Below, in pieces: positions 29,342 through 41,280 of a stretch of DNA of 64,000 bases (position 1 is the stretch's first letter; every line of letters starts with the position of its first letter). The DNA is from Nomia melanderi (Eukaryota > Arthropoda > Insecta > Hymenoptera > Halictidae). The stretch covers positions 24,647,160-24,711,159 of the forward strand of contig NC_134999.1 of NCBI RefSeq assembly GCF_051020985.1, read 5' to 3'. Made by a program: the position numbers and the translations under genes. The notes beneath the pieces are model-generated. The model made no database searches. It had not been told where the DNA came from and was given only the letters and a program-made list of their open reading frames with translations.

Positions 29342-29814
29342 CGCGCAATAAAGAATCTGTTGAGGACGCAGGAAGAATCGGTCGACAAATTTCGCGCAGC
29401 TCCCTATGAAATCGAACGACTCTCTTCCCCTGTAAATTCGCGTTTGATGTCGCTCTCCCCGTCAGCTCGCATGATTAATGTCCCGTGGCCCCGTGGAGGG
29501 ATGTGCGGCGCGGCGACGCCGACTTCGCGTCCAGAGTTCCGTCCGCAAACCGCCTCCGCTCGCGCGCCGGCCGCTTTTCCCCTCCGCGAATTTTAATCAC
29601 CGCCGAGCGGACGCGCGAGAGGGCAGAAAGAGGACGACGGATTCCGCGGCGACTGATGCGCCGCTTTATTTCGTTAACGTTTCAATCGATCATCGTACAC
29701 CCCTGGGACCGCGGTCCCCGCTCGGCTCATTCTTCCTATTCTTGTCCGCTCCTCCTCTTAACTGCGCCCGACAAATCGCTCACTGCGCCGATCGCGATTT
29801 TTCCTCGCGCGAAA
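29342..29814. other. CpG-rich spacer
   Basis: Overlapping + strand frames of 78-141 codons in all registers are the signature of GC-rich non-coding DNA rather than a gene. No domain recognised. Confidence 0.45.
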
Positions 29815-30090
29815 GTCAGAATACTGCCTTGCTCTGCTGCGTCATCTTTTATGATGATTTTTACGTAGAAATGTGTTCGAGAGAGCGATCGAAGCTGCCT
29901 TGAACGCGATAATCGAAGCAAATCGCTCGAAAGCAAGAATACTGCCTTTCTGCTGCATCTTGCGATTCGCATGATTTTTACGTAGAAATGTGTCCAATGG
30001 CTCTCGAGAGAGTGATCTAAGTTGCCCTGAACGCGATAGTCGAATGATTTTTACGTAGAATCTGCCTTGAACACGATAATCGAAGCTTGA
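29815..30090. repeat. Tandem repeat, about 2.5 units of 117 and 73 bp
   Basis: ATGATTTTTACGTAGAA starts at 29854, 29971 and 30044. Each copy is followed by parts of GAGAGAG.GATC.AAG.TGCC.TGAACGCGATAATCGAA and preceded, in the first two, by AGAATACTGCCTT..CTGCTGC. The last unit is shortened. Confidence 0.8.
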
Positions 30091-30455
30091 AATGACTGAA
30101 ACGATAAAGAATGTGGTAGAATGAATGAAATGATAGAAAGATAGAATGAAAGATAGAATTTGGTAGAATCTATAGCAAGTCTCCAGAAAAGTGATAGTTT
30201 CGAGTATTCCGCAAGTACAGGAATAGCGAAGTATTCGAAATAAATACCGATGTCCGTTCAGCCAATTAATTGCAGCGCGTTTCGCAGCGGAGCGTCCAGG
30301 CAAGGACCCTCTGCACTTATCCGAGGCAAAGGTCGGCGCGGCCACTTATTTCATTACTAACGGGGACAGAGAAAATTCTGCAGATTGCGGACTTCCTCCT
30401 GGGCAGCGGTGCGTGCCTCCGTGCACGAGACATTCGCGTGCTAGCGCGAACGCCG
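30091..30455. other. Spacer with GATAGAATGAAA minirepeats
   Basis: AATGAAATGATAGAAAGATAGAATGAAAGATAGAAT at about 30120-30160 is a short imperfect repeat. No gene recognised. Confidence 0.4.
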
Positions 30456-30462
30456 ATCCATA

Positions 30463-30491
30463 TTCTTTCACCCCTGACATTTCAGGTAATC
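30463..30491 (+). promoter_or_regulatory. Weak candidate recursive splice site
   Basis: ATTCTTTCACCCCTGACATTTCAG joined to GTAATC at 30485/30486. The acceptor side is good. The donor lacks G at +5, so this is weaker than the sites at 4257 and 58787. It falls almost midway between those two. Confidence 0.25.
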
Positions 30492-31317
30492 TACATTTCG
30501 TCGGGCAATTGAGCGTTCCTCGGTCCCGATTCCGCCGCTCCGCGAGCGCGTCATTAATTCCGCCGGTTGTCAGAGACGCAAAGAGACCGATCGCCACGGA
30601 TACACCAATCATCCTCGTTGGCAAACTCTTCCTGCCCACTGAAGGGGAGGCGACTGTCAAATTCACGTTCCTCGTTGACGACCGTAAACTCGATTCAATC
30701 GATACGCCGAGAGCGGCGCGCCGCGGCGCCCGAAAATATCAACTTTTCGACGGCCGAGTGGTTTATCGTAAATTCTATTGTCGGCAAAGGTTACAAGTCG
30801 ATCGCGGTTTTTCAAAATGAAAATACTTTAGTCCTTTTTTATGGAACATTTTTTATCGAGTTCATTTGGGTTTGCTGATCGATTACTGATCAGGGTCAAG
30901 TTTCAAGCTGTTTGGGATTATTTGAGTGTTACGATGGAAGTGTCACGGTTTCGAGCTTTGATTCTTAATTTTATTCTTGACCTCTATTCGGAATTGGTCT
31001 ACGAAATGGTATAATGCGATTATAATCTCAGCTATACGGATTAATTGCATAATTCCCAAGGAAATCGCGGCGGTTGGCTATAATTGATCGCGCTCGTATT
31101 TCGCAGTGGATTTTGGAACGCTGACAACGACTATAGATCTCGAGGAATGTATTTTCGAGAAGTGACGCTCGATACTGAGTATTCGGGTGATTGTCATAGA
31201 GGCCCGTGTACAGAATCTTGTTAGAATTCTTTGGCAACGATAGTAGCAACTGGTGAAACGTTATATCTATGCGATTATGCGAAGTTTGTTCAAATGTTAC
31301 TAAGCAGTTCATTTTAG
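30492..31317. other. Spacer, no gene recognised
   Basis: A + strand frame 30413-30820 (135 codons) overlaps another in a second register. Neither has a recognisable motif. Confidence 0.4.
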
Positions 31318-31408
31318 TAAATATTTATTACTATCTTAAAAGCATTGAATATTGGAAATGATTTTGGAAATAAGTAGTTACTGGGATACTAAATGCTCGG
31401 TAGTATTA
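31318..31408. mobile_element. Family B fragment
   Basis: AAAGCATTGAATATTGGAAATGATTTTGGAAATAAGTAGTTACTGGGATACT followed by AAATGCTCGGTAGTA. Internal deletion, and the end is broken before CTAGTGTTAA. Confidence 0.5.
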
Positions 31409-31895
31409 ATCATTGTCATCCTTGAAACAGAATTGTACTTTGCGGTGGTTTTACATTTTATAGATGCAGTAAATTCGATAATAGAGATTATAATGAAAAG
31501 AATACTGGTAATATCCGAAAGCACACCAGAATTTAATCACTCGGAAACATTCGCGAGAAACATTTAACGTTATTTTCAACATACATCCCTCGTATTGTGA
31601 AACATTCAATAAACGGATCATCCTTTCAAAAGCCGAACAAATCAACTCTGTATTAAATTGTATTTACCGGTTACGATTTTACTGGAAACACACGAATATG
31701 ATGGTATCGTATAGTTGATTATTTAGAGCGAACATTTTGTACCGCGACTGCAGAGCATAGAAAAATACATTTGTCTTGACGATTTCGTATCGCCATTCGT
31801 TTCTATAACGAATAGTTACAGTATTTTACTTAATTAACGTTCTTTGACGGTTTTACACGATACTACACAAGTGTAGAATAAAAATGAATTACTGA

Positions 31896-32131
31896 AACAT
31901 TAGAACTACCGAGTTGAATCGACTTGAAAATTTCCATATAGAAATTTAAAGATCTCTTCAGTAATTTCCTAGACATTCATTATAGTAGTATCCTTCAGGC
32001 ATTCGTTATAGTAGTATTCAAGTGAAACTATATTTCCAAAATCATTTCAAATATTCAATGCTTTGAAGATAGTAATAATTGCGAAACAGAACTGAAGCCA
32101 GTCATTTTGACTTAGGTAGTTCTAGTGTTAA
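31896..32131. mobile_element. H/B chimera, 236 bp
   Basis: The left third resembles an H end (ATTAGAACTACCGAGTTGAATCGACTTGAAAATTTCCATATAG). The rest is B, with a local duplication of GACATTCATTATAGTAGTAT / GGCATTCGTTATAGTAGTAT, the palindrome-like CAGTCATTTTGACT, and the end GGTAGTTCTAGTGTTAA. Confidence 0.6.
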
Positions 32132-32139
32132 AGAAACTA

Positions 32140-32285
32140 CTCGTACGTTTCTTCGATATTTTACTTTCCTTCTCAATGCAAAATTTGGATGTGTAAAATC
32201 GAATAATTTCTAATTTTCGCTAGGAACAGTATAAAAATTAGTAACAGTTGTTAATTATAAAACTATCTGGAGTGCTAAGGATTAA
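32140..32285. mobile_element. Family J fold-back remnant
   Basis: A forward J segment (CTTCGATATTTTACTTTCCTTCTCAATGCAAAATTTGGATGTG.AAAATCGAATAATTT) is joined to the reversed J left end (TTTTCGCTAGGAACAGTATAAAAATTAGTAACAG through CTGGAGTGCTAAGGATTAA). It shares TTAA 32282-32285 with the C element. Confidence 0.6.
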
Positions 32286-32449
32286 CAGGTTGACTGCCAC
32301 GAGAATTTCTAGTATACTTATTCTTTAATAACCAAAACAAATAATATTGGAACTAATTATTAATTGCTTAGTATCACGATAGTATTACGAAATACTACTT
32401 AAAATCAAGTTATTACAATTCTCCAGCAATTGAAAGTGCCAAGAGTTAA
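32282..32449 (+). mobile_element. Family C TTAA MITE, 168 bp, uninterrupted
   Basis: TTAACAGGTTGACTGCCACGAG to AGTGCCAAGAGTTAA, with palindrome CACGAGAATTTCTAGTA at 32298-32314. At 32360-32363 it has a single TTAA (AATTATTAATTGC), the position occupied by a family A element in the C copy at 14920. It therefore serves as the empty-site reference. Confidence 0.8.
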
Positions 32450-34975
32450 TCACAGAAAAAATTGCTAGACCACGCGAAGCTCACCATGGAGCACTCAGTG
32501 TCCTCCCATAAAAAGTCGAGCGTGGACAGGCCCCGCCCGGCGAATTACGAATTCGATCCGCTAATCTCTCTTGACGCGTGCAATTACAAATCGCTAATCT
32601 GATTCGCCGTAATTATATGCCATTTTCCCTGGACGTAGAGTGCAGGTGCAGGGGTGGGCGCGTACGCGCGCGTCCGCGCGGCCGCGTTTCTGTGTGAAAG
32701 TCACATGCCTCGGGGGATAGGGCGTGGAGGGGAAGAGGATCGCGCGGTGCGAGCAAGGCGGATGGATTGTCACGGAGCGAGAGCGCCACGAGCGGAAAAG
32801 AGACACGGGGAAAGCGGGAAAGAGATTGCGGAAAGCCGGCGAGGCGGTCCGAGAAGCGAGAGGGCAGCGTTATCGAGAGTACCCGGTATTGGCAGACCGT
32901 TTCCCAGCAAATAATTGGAAATGCAAACGGAACGAGCCTCCCTGTGATAGTTCGATAATTGAGTCTCTTATCAGTGTTCGAATGTCCTCTCTCTTGCCCT
33001 TATCTTCCTCCTCTCTCTCTCTCTCTCGTTCTCCTCGCTGTCTAGGCTCGAGCCTTTCACTCTTCCCTCCCCAGCAATAACTCCGCGATTTTGCATTCGT
33101 TTGCCTAGCAATTCGCTCGAGAAATAGGCGGATCCTCGGCGCAACGTGCCGCACACGTGTTGCTCGGTATATTCAACGCCATCGCGATCCACGTCGAATA
33201 ATCTGTATTTAGCATCGCGATCTTAATGGATCGGATAACCTACATCGATGATCGTTAGTTGCTCAGTGATTCATCGCTGCGTACACATGGCAATTCTGTC
33301 GCCTCGAGTTCGCGGAACTCGATGGGAAATAGAGTACGCTTTTAATATTCTTCGAGCTTCAAACTTCGATCGCCTATTCCGGTCACGTGTATCGAGCTCG
33401 ACGCTTCGGAACTACTCTCGATTTCGATCGGAGTTCTACGGAATCGTGAAAACCTGCGCGAACCATTGAAAAACGACATTAGGCGCCATATGCTCGCGCA
33501 TAAATAACTGCGTCACGGAAGCCGAACACAGCGAACGCGTATTAATCCGTCGAAACACAAATTTCCATAAATTCCCACAAACTGAAAAAAGCGTCGAAAA
33601 GTTTCCGATCGACGCGTCCCAGATCGCAACTTTTTCCACGGTCATACGACCCGCGCGGTGGAAACCGCGTGACGGGAGAGAAGGGCGCGCGGCGCAGGGA
33701 GGCGTTCAGCGTCGCGTATCCTCGTGAACCGCGCGAACCGCGCGAACTGCGCGAACGGTGTTCGCGTGTTTGCGCGGCGGCGGCCGTGCAGAAACGTCTG
33801 CGACTGCACAAATGCCCGGTCGGAGCGGAAAGCGGCGGTATATCAGCGCGCGGACGTGTGCGTGGCCGTACGTAATGCCGGCCGCACAGTTCGTTGCGGC
33901 GCTATAAACAGCAGTGTGACGCCAATTACCCGAAGGGTCGACCGCGATGTTTTGTCGCGCGAGAACCGAAATTATCCGCTATCTCCCTCGCCGCCGTCCT
34001 TCGGCCTGCGCTTCCGTCCCGAATTGCGTTGAAATTTCGAATAATTACAGCCACTTCTGAACCTCCGCCGCTCGCCTCGTTATTAACGCGATTTTGCGCG
34101 ATTGTTGGGAAAGAACCTCCGCGAGACGCGAGTTTGCAGCGATTACCGCGATTACGCTTCTCGGTTTTACTGTTTGGGTGTTTTTCGTGTTATCTTGTAT
34201 CTCTTTGCGATAAGCAGCAAGGTTAGATCGAAGATCTATTATCGAGTAGGATTTGTACAAACGTAGTGCCAACTGTGGTTTCCGATTTCAAATGCAGCAT
34301 CCTGTCGTCGGGTTTCACGGAATCGAAAAATGAATGACTCTTTAAATGATGTGCATTACTGTCTTACGTTTCGCTATTACCTCGTCAATGTTATTTTCCG
34401 CTGCGCCAGCGTCGATTCGAGTTACCGGCGCTCGAGTTACAGATATTATTAGGCAGACCGCAAGGTTCTATCGCTTTCATGCGACCGCAGGACTTGTCGC
34501 GGAGAGAATATCGCGCTGTTTTTCAATAACATAATCATTCCGTTTCATACTCGCGTAACTAATGCGCCGAAATATCGTTCGAAACGTCCCGACTTTCCTT
34601 GAGACTCGAGGGGGACGCACGGGAGGGGAAAAATACGACATAGACGTGCAGGAATATAAATCGGCGATGCCGTTGCTCGTTCCATTTTTACGAAGATTTC
34701 TCATCGGCGCCAGCTGTGCCTTACAGCGCGAAGGATTTAATCAGATGTACTACGACCGATTTGCGAACGCACAGACCGTTACTGTCTCTGATCGAGCAAA
34801 CAATCCCCCATGTATCTCGCGAGACGATATGGAAATCGGCAAATGCTATTTATGCGGAGCCTAACAGGAAGCAAGTTTCTCGAGGAAAAATCTGTCTCTA
34901 AAGATCTTAAGAATCATTGGAGAATGGATTTATTTTCAGAATGGAATGGGAGCAGTCATCAGATGCGCTTTAATG
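32450..34975. other. Long CpG-rich single-copy stretch
   Basis: Contains a CT run at 33008-33027, a 9-bp minisatellite at 33726-33758 and a lone TATAAA at about 33903. Many overlapping frames of 60-118 codons on both strands are arginine/serine-rich and unrecognised. I see no convincing promoter (no initiator at the right distance) and no gene. Confidence 0.45.
33726..33758. repeat. 9-bp minisatellite, 3.7 units
   Basis: GAACCGCGC at 33726-33734 and 33735-33743, then GAACTGCGC and GAACGG. Since the unit is a multiple of three it gives repetitive peptides in every frame, which explains the frames overlapping it. Confidence 0.85.
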
Positions 34976-35150
34976 TTAATGAAGTCGAATGTCATTCTAG
35001 ATGAAATTTTATTTGGAAAAGCAAGTCGCAAAATGATTAAATTAATCAAACAACAAGATAGAGCATATAGTTTCTTTCTTTTCCTGTTAATTAAACAATT
35101 GGTGTATTATTCAGCTTAATGGCGAACATTTTCTAGGGAAATTTGCTTCA
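34976..35150 (+). mobile_element. Family K copy, decayed
   Basis: TTAATGAAGTCGAATGTCATTCTAGATGAAATTTTATTTGG, GCAAGTCGCAAAATGATTAAATTAATCAAACAACAAGATAG, GTTAATTAAACAATTGGTGTAT.ATTCAGCTTAATG. The left CCCTTTGCGG part and the closing TTAA are gone. Confidence 0.55.
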
Positions 35151-36097
35151 CTATTAATACGTTGCAAAAACAATGATTCTCAATTGCATTCAAAGAGCAG
35201 TCGAGGCGAATTCTTCCCATTAGAATTACTAAGCTCCTCCGAGCTCCATATGCAAATTTAAACGAGCGCCGGGAAGAGGGAGAATTGCTGCGAGATATCG
35301 GTAGAATTTTTCCCGGAATTTTGAGCAAGAATTATCGCTTCTTGAAAGTTGCAGAAGAAAGCCACGAAACGAGGAACAAAACGGGGGTGCAATTATTTGC
35401 GCGATAACGCAACGGGCACGGCGTTTTGTCCGGAGATTCATGAACGCTGGAGCCGCGTTTACGAGAACGTACCGAAGCTCGATGTCATGCGAGAACTAGG
35501 TTAGGTAATTTATACCGTCCATTTCGTTAGATGTTTGCGTTGCATCTTACTACGCGAACATTCCCATCGCAGCTCGCGAATCGATATTACTTCGGTCGTT
35601 CCCGTTTTTATTTTCGCGTCGATGCAGGATGTTATGATACAGCAACCGAGTTTCTTGCCGCGCGGCAGACTTAATGGAACTTTTCCATTTGTTTGTTCGT
35701 AATGCCGGCATTTTCAGTATTTACGATACATCGCTGATACTCTGTCGCAAATTTTATTTGTCCCGCGTTTTCGCTCGTTACGATAGAATTCTGCGTGCTG
35801 ATTTGAACGTGACGAAGCTCGTGTAACACTGATGTTTTATGATTTTTATTAATAGTTCGTTAAGGGAGCTCGCATTAATTTATAGCGCATTGTATGTCTC
35901 GACTACGGACTCGAATGTTTGGATAATTTCAGCAATTATTCGTCATAGAAATATTTATCTGATCTCATACTCATCGAAAACCATAAGGGATCGAGAAATA
36001 GTCCTCGAGAGTCACAAATTTCTTGGGACAAAATTAATATTGTTTGCTATTGTTCAGCAAGCGTCATTTGAAGGGTTTTCGGGGAAAATAGCGATAA
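35151..36097. other. Spacer
   Basis: No gene recognised. Frames of 70-89 codons without matches. Confidence 0.4.
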
Positions 36098-36370
36098 TTA
36101 ACCCTTAGTTTAGGACACGTAGTTTCCTCTGTTTATATTAATTAAGCAATTGATAGGCAATTCAGCTTCATCTGTTGAAGGTTTCGTATACTTTGCGGTC
36201 GAATGTCGACGTTTCAGTAAAATGAAATGTTCCTGCGTCGCAGAGTGAATCGCAAATGATTTAATTAAACAGCAAGAGATCAGCACGTTTCTATTTTTCT
36301 TATTTAAGCAATTGCTGTATCGTTTAGCTTCGTCTGCTGGAGATTTTGTGTATTTCAAAGAATCTTCGCG
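36098..36370 (+). mobile_element. Two truncated family K copies in tandem
   Basis: The first keeps TTAACCCTTAG and the right half (GACACGTAGTTTCC, TTAATTAAGCAATTGATAGGCAATTCAGCTTCATCTGTTGAAGG). The second starts at about 36197 (TGCGGTCGAATGTCGACGTTTC.GTAAAATGAAATG) and runs to GTGTATTTCAAAGAATCTTCG, without a closing TTAA. Confidence 0.6.
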
Positions 36371-37908
36371 CGAAATTACGCACCTCGGCGCGGTGCAAAG
36401 GGAGAATTAACGAAATTTCATTTGCTCGAATTGGAGCGGTACAAGGCGGCGGCCACGGGCTCGATGGAGCCGAGCTCCGACTTCTATTTGCCGTTCGAGG
36501 CAGTTATTAGATCGTTATTTCGTCCCCACGGCCAACAACGCCGTATTAAATTCTCATACTGTCATGTTTCCATGGAACTGCAGTTACTAACGGCAGCGAC
36601 CTGTCACCATTGCAGGGACACTGTTATTTTTATTGATGGACCGACTGCCTCGTGTTTCCAAGCAAGAAAGTCTTTCCCCCTTTTGCAACGCTTTCACAAG
36701 ACTAATGATAGTTTGGAAATATTTTTGTCAATTCCTTTGTAATAAGAATTACGTTTATGGCAAGAATGCGTAGCTTTGCGACAATATATAAAGTATATTT
36801 ATTCAAGATGTAAAGGTTGAACGGTTCAAGTTTTGCTCGACGTAATTAGCTTTTATTTCTGCCTGCGTTTATAGACTAATTAACCTTTATTGTTTTGCTT
36901 CCATCTAATTTTTGCATTAGTTCGCTCGTTTCATTGAGTCACGAATTGTCCTGTCCCTTAATATCAACGTGGTTTACGATTCCATCGAATTAAGTAGGTT
37001 GAAATTTCAATTTTCCACGTTTCGTTCCAATTTCTTGGAGCCTTGCCACGCAACTTTCTGTATACCTTGGTCAGCTACTTCGCTGACGTTGCATTACGAT
37101 CATCGACTGCTTTCAAGACATCAATTTTCAACGTCCGAAGAATAACGCTTCTGTTGCGAATACGAAACCAACGCCAAAATTCATTCTCCGAATATAATCC
37201 CTGCATTCATACGAAACTCTGAAAATTCCAGTTTCATGAAATTTTTTCCGAATTCGATCTGCAGAACTTTCCATACTACGTCCAAAGAAATTCAGAGATT
37301 CCGAACGTCTGAGCTGCTCTTGCATGCAGGAATTGGCTGAAATTCCCCGTTGAATTCGACGAAGGTTAATAAGTAGGACACGCAGCATGGACAGAGGTTC
37401 GCGAAAACGCAAAATTTCGGGAATTCGAAGGCGATGGAAGAATTCTCTGGAGCCCTCGGATTTTCTATCGGTCAATCGTTAAATCGGTAAGCCGTGGGGG
37501 AGCGAGTTCGTTTTACTACGGAACAACCCCGAGAGCACGGTCAGTTAATTCCGAAACGCGGAGCCTAAGCGGAGGCTGCAGCGTTTCCCGGGAGCGGGAA
37601 TGCGCGCCGAGGCTTAATCAAATTCAAGATTAAACTTCGGAGTTTCGTAAGTCGTTCCGCGCCAATATTTGTCGGGGAGCGGTTTTAATTTCCATAAGTA
37701 CCGTAATCTCCAAGTTTCCCCTGCCGCTGCGCCCCTCCGCCGCGCGTCCCTGCGCGTTCGCTAATATCGTTAATAACACGTGTTCACGGGTGCCCGCGTG
37801 CTCGTTGCTCAACGAAATATTAATATTTTTATCGGAGCCGGTGATAATTCATTTGTTTTAGGAGTGTCTAGGTCGGAAATAAGCGAAAAAACGATAAGAG
37901 ATGGTTAA
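36371..37908. other. Single-copy spacer
   Basis: A + strand frame 36422-36742 (106 codons) and a - strand frame 37128-37475 (115 codons) are unrecognised. No splice or promoter signals that would lift them above chance. Confidence 0.4.
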
Positions 37909-38156
37909 TTAACCCTTTGCACTCGAGAGGCGACTCCTAATAGTCAGATGATTTGATACAGAAAAATTATATACTTTCGTATTTATCATTAGCTTTTGTA
38001 TACTGCATCGATACGTGGAATATTGGAAAGAAAATAGCTTTGTTACCTAATTCGCGTATGATTTCTGGTTAAATTCGTTTTATACGATCTGGTCTATGTC
38101 TGATTAGAGAGAAATAGAATATTTCATGTGAAAAACTGTCGAGTTCAAAGGGTTAA
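37909..38156. mobile_element. Family A TTAA MITE, 248 bp
   Basis: TTAACCCTTTGCACTCGAGAGG to CTGTCGAGTTCAAAGGGTTAA. The body TCAGATGATTTGATACAGAAAAATTATATACTTTCGTATTTATCATTAGC is the uninterrupted version of the copies broken by N at 3347 and by K at 23825. The subterminal palindrome GGCGACTCCTAATAGTCAG is imperfect. It shares TTAA (38153-38156) with a Q element. Confidence 0.85.
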
Positions 38157-38310
38157 CCCTTAGGGTCAACGTCTACTGATTTTCATTTTTTCTATATTCA
38201 TTTGTATCACAATTGTACCATTTCGGGTAACATGTCAATGAGTCCCGAATTTTCTTGAATAAATAGAATTGAATTTGGAACGTAAACTGTCGCTCTACTC
38301 CCTTTTTCAA
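38153..38310 (+). mobile_element. Family Q copy, right end unclear
   Basis: TTAACCCTTAGGGTCAACGTC, TTTTTTCTATATTCATTTGTATCACAATTGTACCATTTCGGGTAACATGTCAATGAG.CCC, GAATAAATAGAATTG. Aligns to 41066 and, reversed, to 51971-52205. Confidence 0.6.
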
Positions 38311-38379
38311 CTTTTCCAAGGATACTGGCACACGTGTGATCATTCGATTTCATTAACATTAACCCTTCAATAATAAAAT

Positions 38380-38653
38380 TATAACTATATTTGATTTTAT
38401 AGATTTTTTAGATTAATTCAATATGAAACATTAATTCAAACATTGCGAATTCGTCTAATAGAAAAGGAATTATTGGAAACACCGAGTACCACGTGTTTAA
38501 AAATCATACAGATAATACACCAATTGCTTAATTAACAAGACACGAAGGAAATTACATGCTGATCTCTTGTTTGACTAATTCAGTCATTTGTTCGCGACTT
38601 GGTTTTCCAAATGAAATTTCATCTAGAATGCCGACAGTCGTCCGCAGAGTTAA
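38380..38653 (-). mobile_element. Reversed L-K pair
   Basis: CGAATTCGTCTAATAGAAAAGGAATTATTGGAAACAC..GTACCACGTGTTTAA is the reverse complement of L at 29008. It is followed by reversed K (CACCAATTGCTTAATTAACAAGACACG, TGCTGATCTCTTGTTTGACTAATTCAGTCATTTGTTCGCGACTTGG, GAATGCCGAC.GTCGTCCGCAGAGTTAA). The K-L adjacency matches 28800-29095. Confidence 0.55.
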
Positions 38654-38754
38654 TATAGCAGAATGTTATATAAGAATCGTTCTGTGATCCATTTGCTTCG
38701 TAATTAGGTGCTAAGTAAATGTTAAAAAAGTTTCAAGTTACATCTATACATTGT

Positions 38755-38930
38755 CTAACACTAAAACTACATGCCTGATGTCTCTGCAATTATTAGAAAG
38801 GTAAATTTCTCTGAGAAATTACCAAAGAAATTCATTTATCGCTGCAAATTGAATTGCAAATCAAAGTCTGAACAGATCTCGGAATTTCCATAGCGAAATT
38901 AAGTCAATTGAACTGCTAGTTTCTATAATA
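38755..38930. mobile_element. Family H copy, decayed
   Basis: CTAACACTAAAACTACATGCC, AAAGAAATTCATTTATCGCTGCAAATTGAATTG.AAATCAAAGTCTG, AAATTAAGTCAATTGAACTGCTAGTTTC. Both TTAA ends mutated. Confidence 0.55.
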
Positions 38931-41065
38931 TATCGATAAACAACTGCCATAAATCGCGCACGTTTAATTAAAAACTCGTCGAGATCGCCGGTCGATCACT
39001 CGTTAATAAAATTTTCGTCCGAAGGTTGCCGAATGGTGATTTATCGGCGCGCAAAGCTCCCGCTAAATAAGTAAGGATATCGGGCGCGGCAACACGCGAT
39101 TTTCCTGTAACACCTTGATATTCTTAAACTCCGAAAGTTCGCCGGAACTTCCGAGAGAAGCGGCCCGTAACTTGGAACGATGTTCCTAACCCTTGTTTGG
39201 TCGAGCCTTTCCGTGATCGGGTTTATCCTGCGAAATCGATGCAGACGTTGGAAAAGAGGAGACCGGCGACGGATAACGCGGAGAAAGGAGAGGAAGACGG
39301 GCCGAGTGAGACGGTACAGTTCGTTCCAATTAATTGCATCGCAACGGGAACTTTCGCGAATGAATGCATGGCACGCACGGCACTGCTCATGACGAACAAT
39401 TTGTCCAATTACCGGTGATCGTGCAATTCTGCCCTCAACATCGATGCGTCATAGGATAATGGTCGGTGTTAACGTTGTTCGACGCACAAAGTATATAACT
39501 TGAATCAATTAGCAGTTACAGAAGATTACGATTATGCTTCTTTTCTATAGTATCGACTACAATAACTATATATAAAATAAAGAAAGAGGAAATCTGAGAT
39601 CCATTGGCGATCGGTTACAATTAGCGTTGATTTCAGCCCTTCGTTCTCTCTCTCTTTCTTTCCCAGGTTTCTCTGTTCGTTTCATTCGCTGCGTCTTCCT
39701 CTGTTTGCCGTGTGTACCTAGCAGGCTCACGTAGGTAATCACGTACGTTTACATGCGTCCTGCGGATCACAGGTCCTGATTCGTGATCGCAGTGCCTCGT
39801 GATTACAGCGTTTAACCGAGCGATTCATTCGCTACGTGCGCACCGCGCGCCGGCATTTTCTGCCCGGCGCGACACTGTTTTCTCGAGTACCGTGCCCTCG
39901 ATAGTGTCGATTAGAAACGTAACACGATTTCCTTGTCCCGCGGTATCGATCGTTGCGAAATTTCACGTGCTCAACGGCCGTGCACGCGAGTCTTCGTGCG
40001 GGCGCCTTTTTTCTGGGACCGCCACTCGATTCGCAACCGGCTAAACTATGCGATGTCAGTGCACGGTTCGCCGCGTAAATGTTCCCCCGAATACCTCGCT
40101 CCGCGCACGGACTGGAAATTCGACTGAAATTTACCCCGCGAGCCTGTAATGCGACTGGCACGCTATTAACGCGATTACAGGTTACAGTTTACGACGAATG
40201 TCGGTGCGAAGACTGTTATACGATCTTGTCTCGTAGCTAAAACTGATTTCTTCTGCGAGATACTGAAGTACTTGAATTTTCTGTTACTGAATTGTGAGCT
40301 GAAGATCGTTGTCGCCAAGGAAGCAGATTAAAAAATTAAACGCCTCCTTTGTTTCTTTAACATTTTATCAAGATACTTATATAGAAATACATATGGATGC
40401 TATTTTTCGAGAAACAATTGCTTCCACTGTTCTCCCTTCCAATTCACCAGATCCTCTTTTGTTAAAATCTTTTCAGATGCTTCTTCTGCTAGTTTGAAAC
40501 TGTCTTTTGATCTAATGATGCGATAAACGTGCAAAGTGTTAAAACCGCTGCAAACTCGGCGGATTTACCTAGCCTGCTTCGTTCTAAAAGCTAACATTTC
40601 CCAACGAAACGCAGGTCAGCGGTAGCGTGACTATAAAAATCAGTAAAACTGATCTAAATATAACAGCTACGAATTGGCGCGCGCCCCAATTTCTCGTTAA
40701 CGACATCGAGGAGCGTTGCAGTTTTTGAATATTTCGGAGTTGGCAGATAATGCGATAGCATGGGAAAGGTTGAGGAAGTTTCCATCGACGCGGGAGCCGG
40801 GCAGAGCAGATAATGTTGTGTTTGTTAGTATGCATTAGTTTGGAACTGCCCGATATTACCATAGACTACACGTCTCGTATTAGAGTCGAATCGAGAATTA
40901 ATGTAATTATAATTCAAAGTAATCGAGTAATATCTGTGTTTGTTAGATATTAAAAATCTTCGCAGATCTCACACGTTATTGCAAGCAAGGGGTTAACCAC
41001 TTAAATTTGAATTTCTGTGAATTTTGTTTTTACCTATTCTACGTAGATGTGGACATTAATTTCGT
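38931..41065. other. Long single-copy spacer
   Basis: No gene recognised. The frame 39832-40161 (- strand, 109 codons) overlaps two + strand frames. No motif supports any of them. Confidence 0.4.
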
Positions 41066-41280
41066 TTAACCCTTAAGTCCTATGTCGAGTCACACTCGAA
41101 ATTCTATTCTATTGCAAGCTCTACCTTTAACAATTTTTTCTATATTTGTGGTATAGTTGTACCATTTAAAGACATTTCAATGAACTTCCAAATATTGAAT
41201 AAATAGAGCGTCATATTAAGCTATTAATGAACTGACGTCGAACGTCAAAGTGAAAAACCAAAGACTTGAGTTTCCTGTTG
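41066..41280 (+). mobile_element. Family Q element
   Basis: TTAACCCTTAAGTCCTATG followed by the perfect palindrome TCGAGT-CAC-ACTCGA at 41085-41099. The body has CTATTGCAAGCTCTACC, TTTTTTCTATATTTGTGGTATAGTTGTACCATTTAAAGACATTTCAATGAACTTCCAAATATTGAATAAATAGAGCGTC. The right end is not delimited. Confidence 0.65.

Noticed and set aside
33895..33935. TATAAA in a CpG-rich stretch as a promoter
   Set aside because: No initiator at +25 to +32 and no downstream gene. A single TATAAA is expected by chance.
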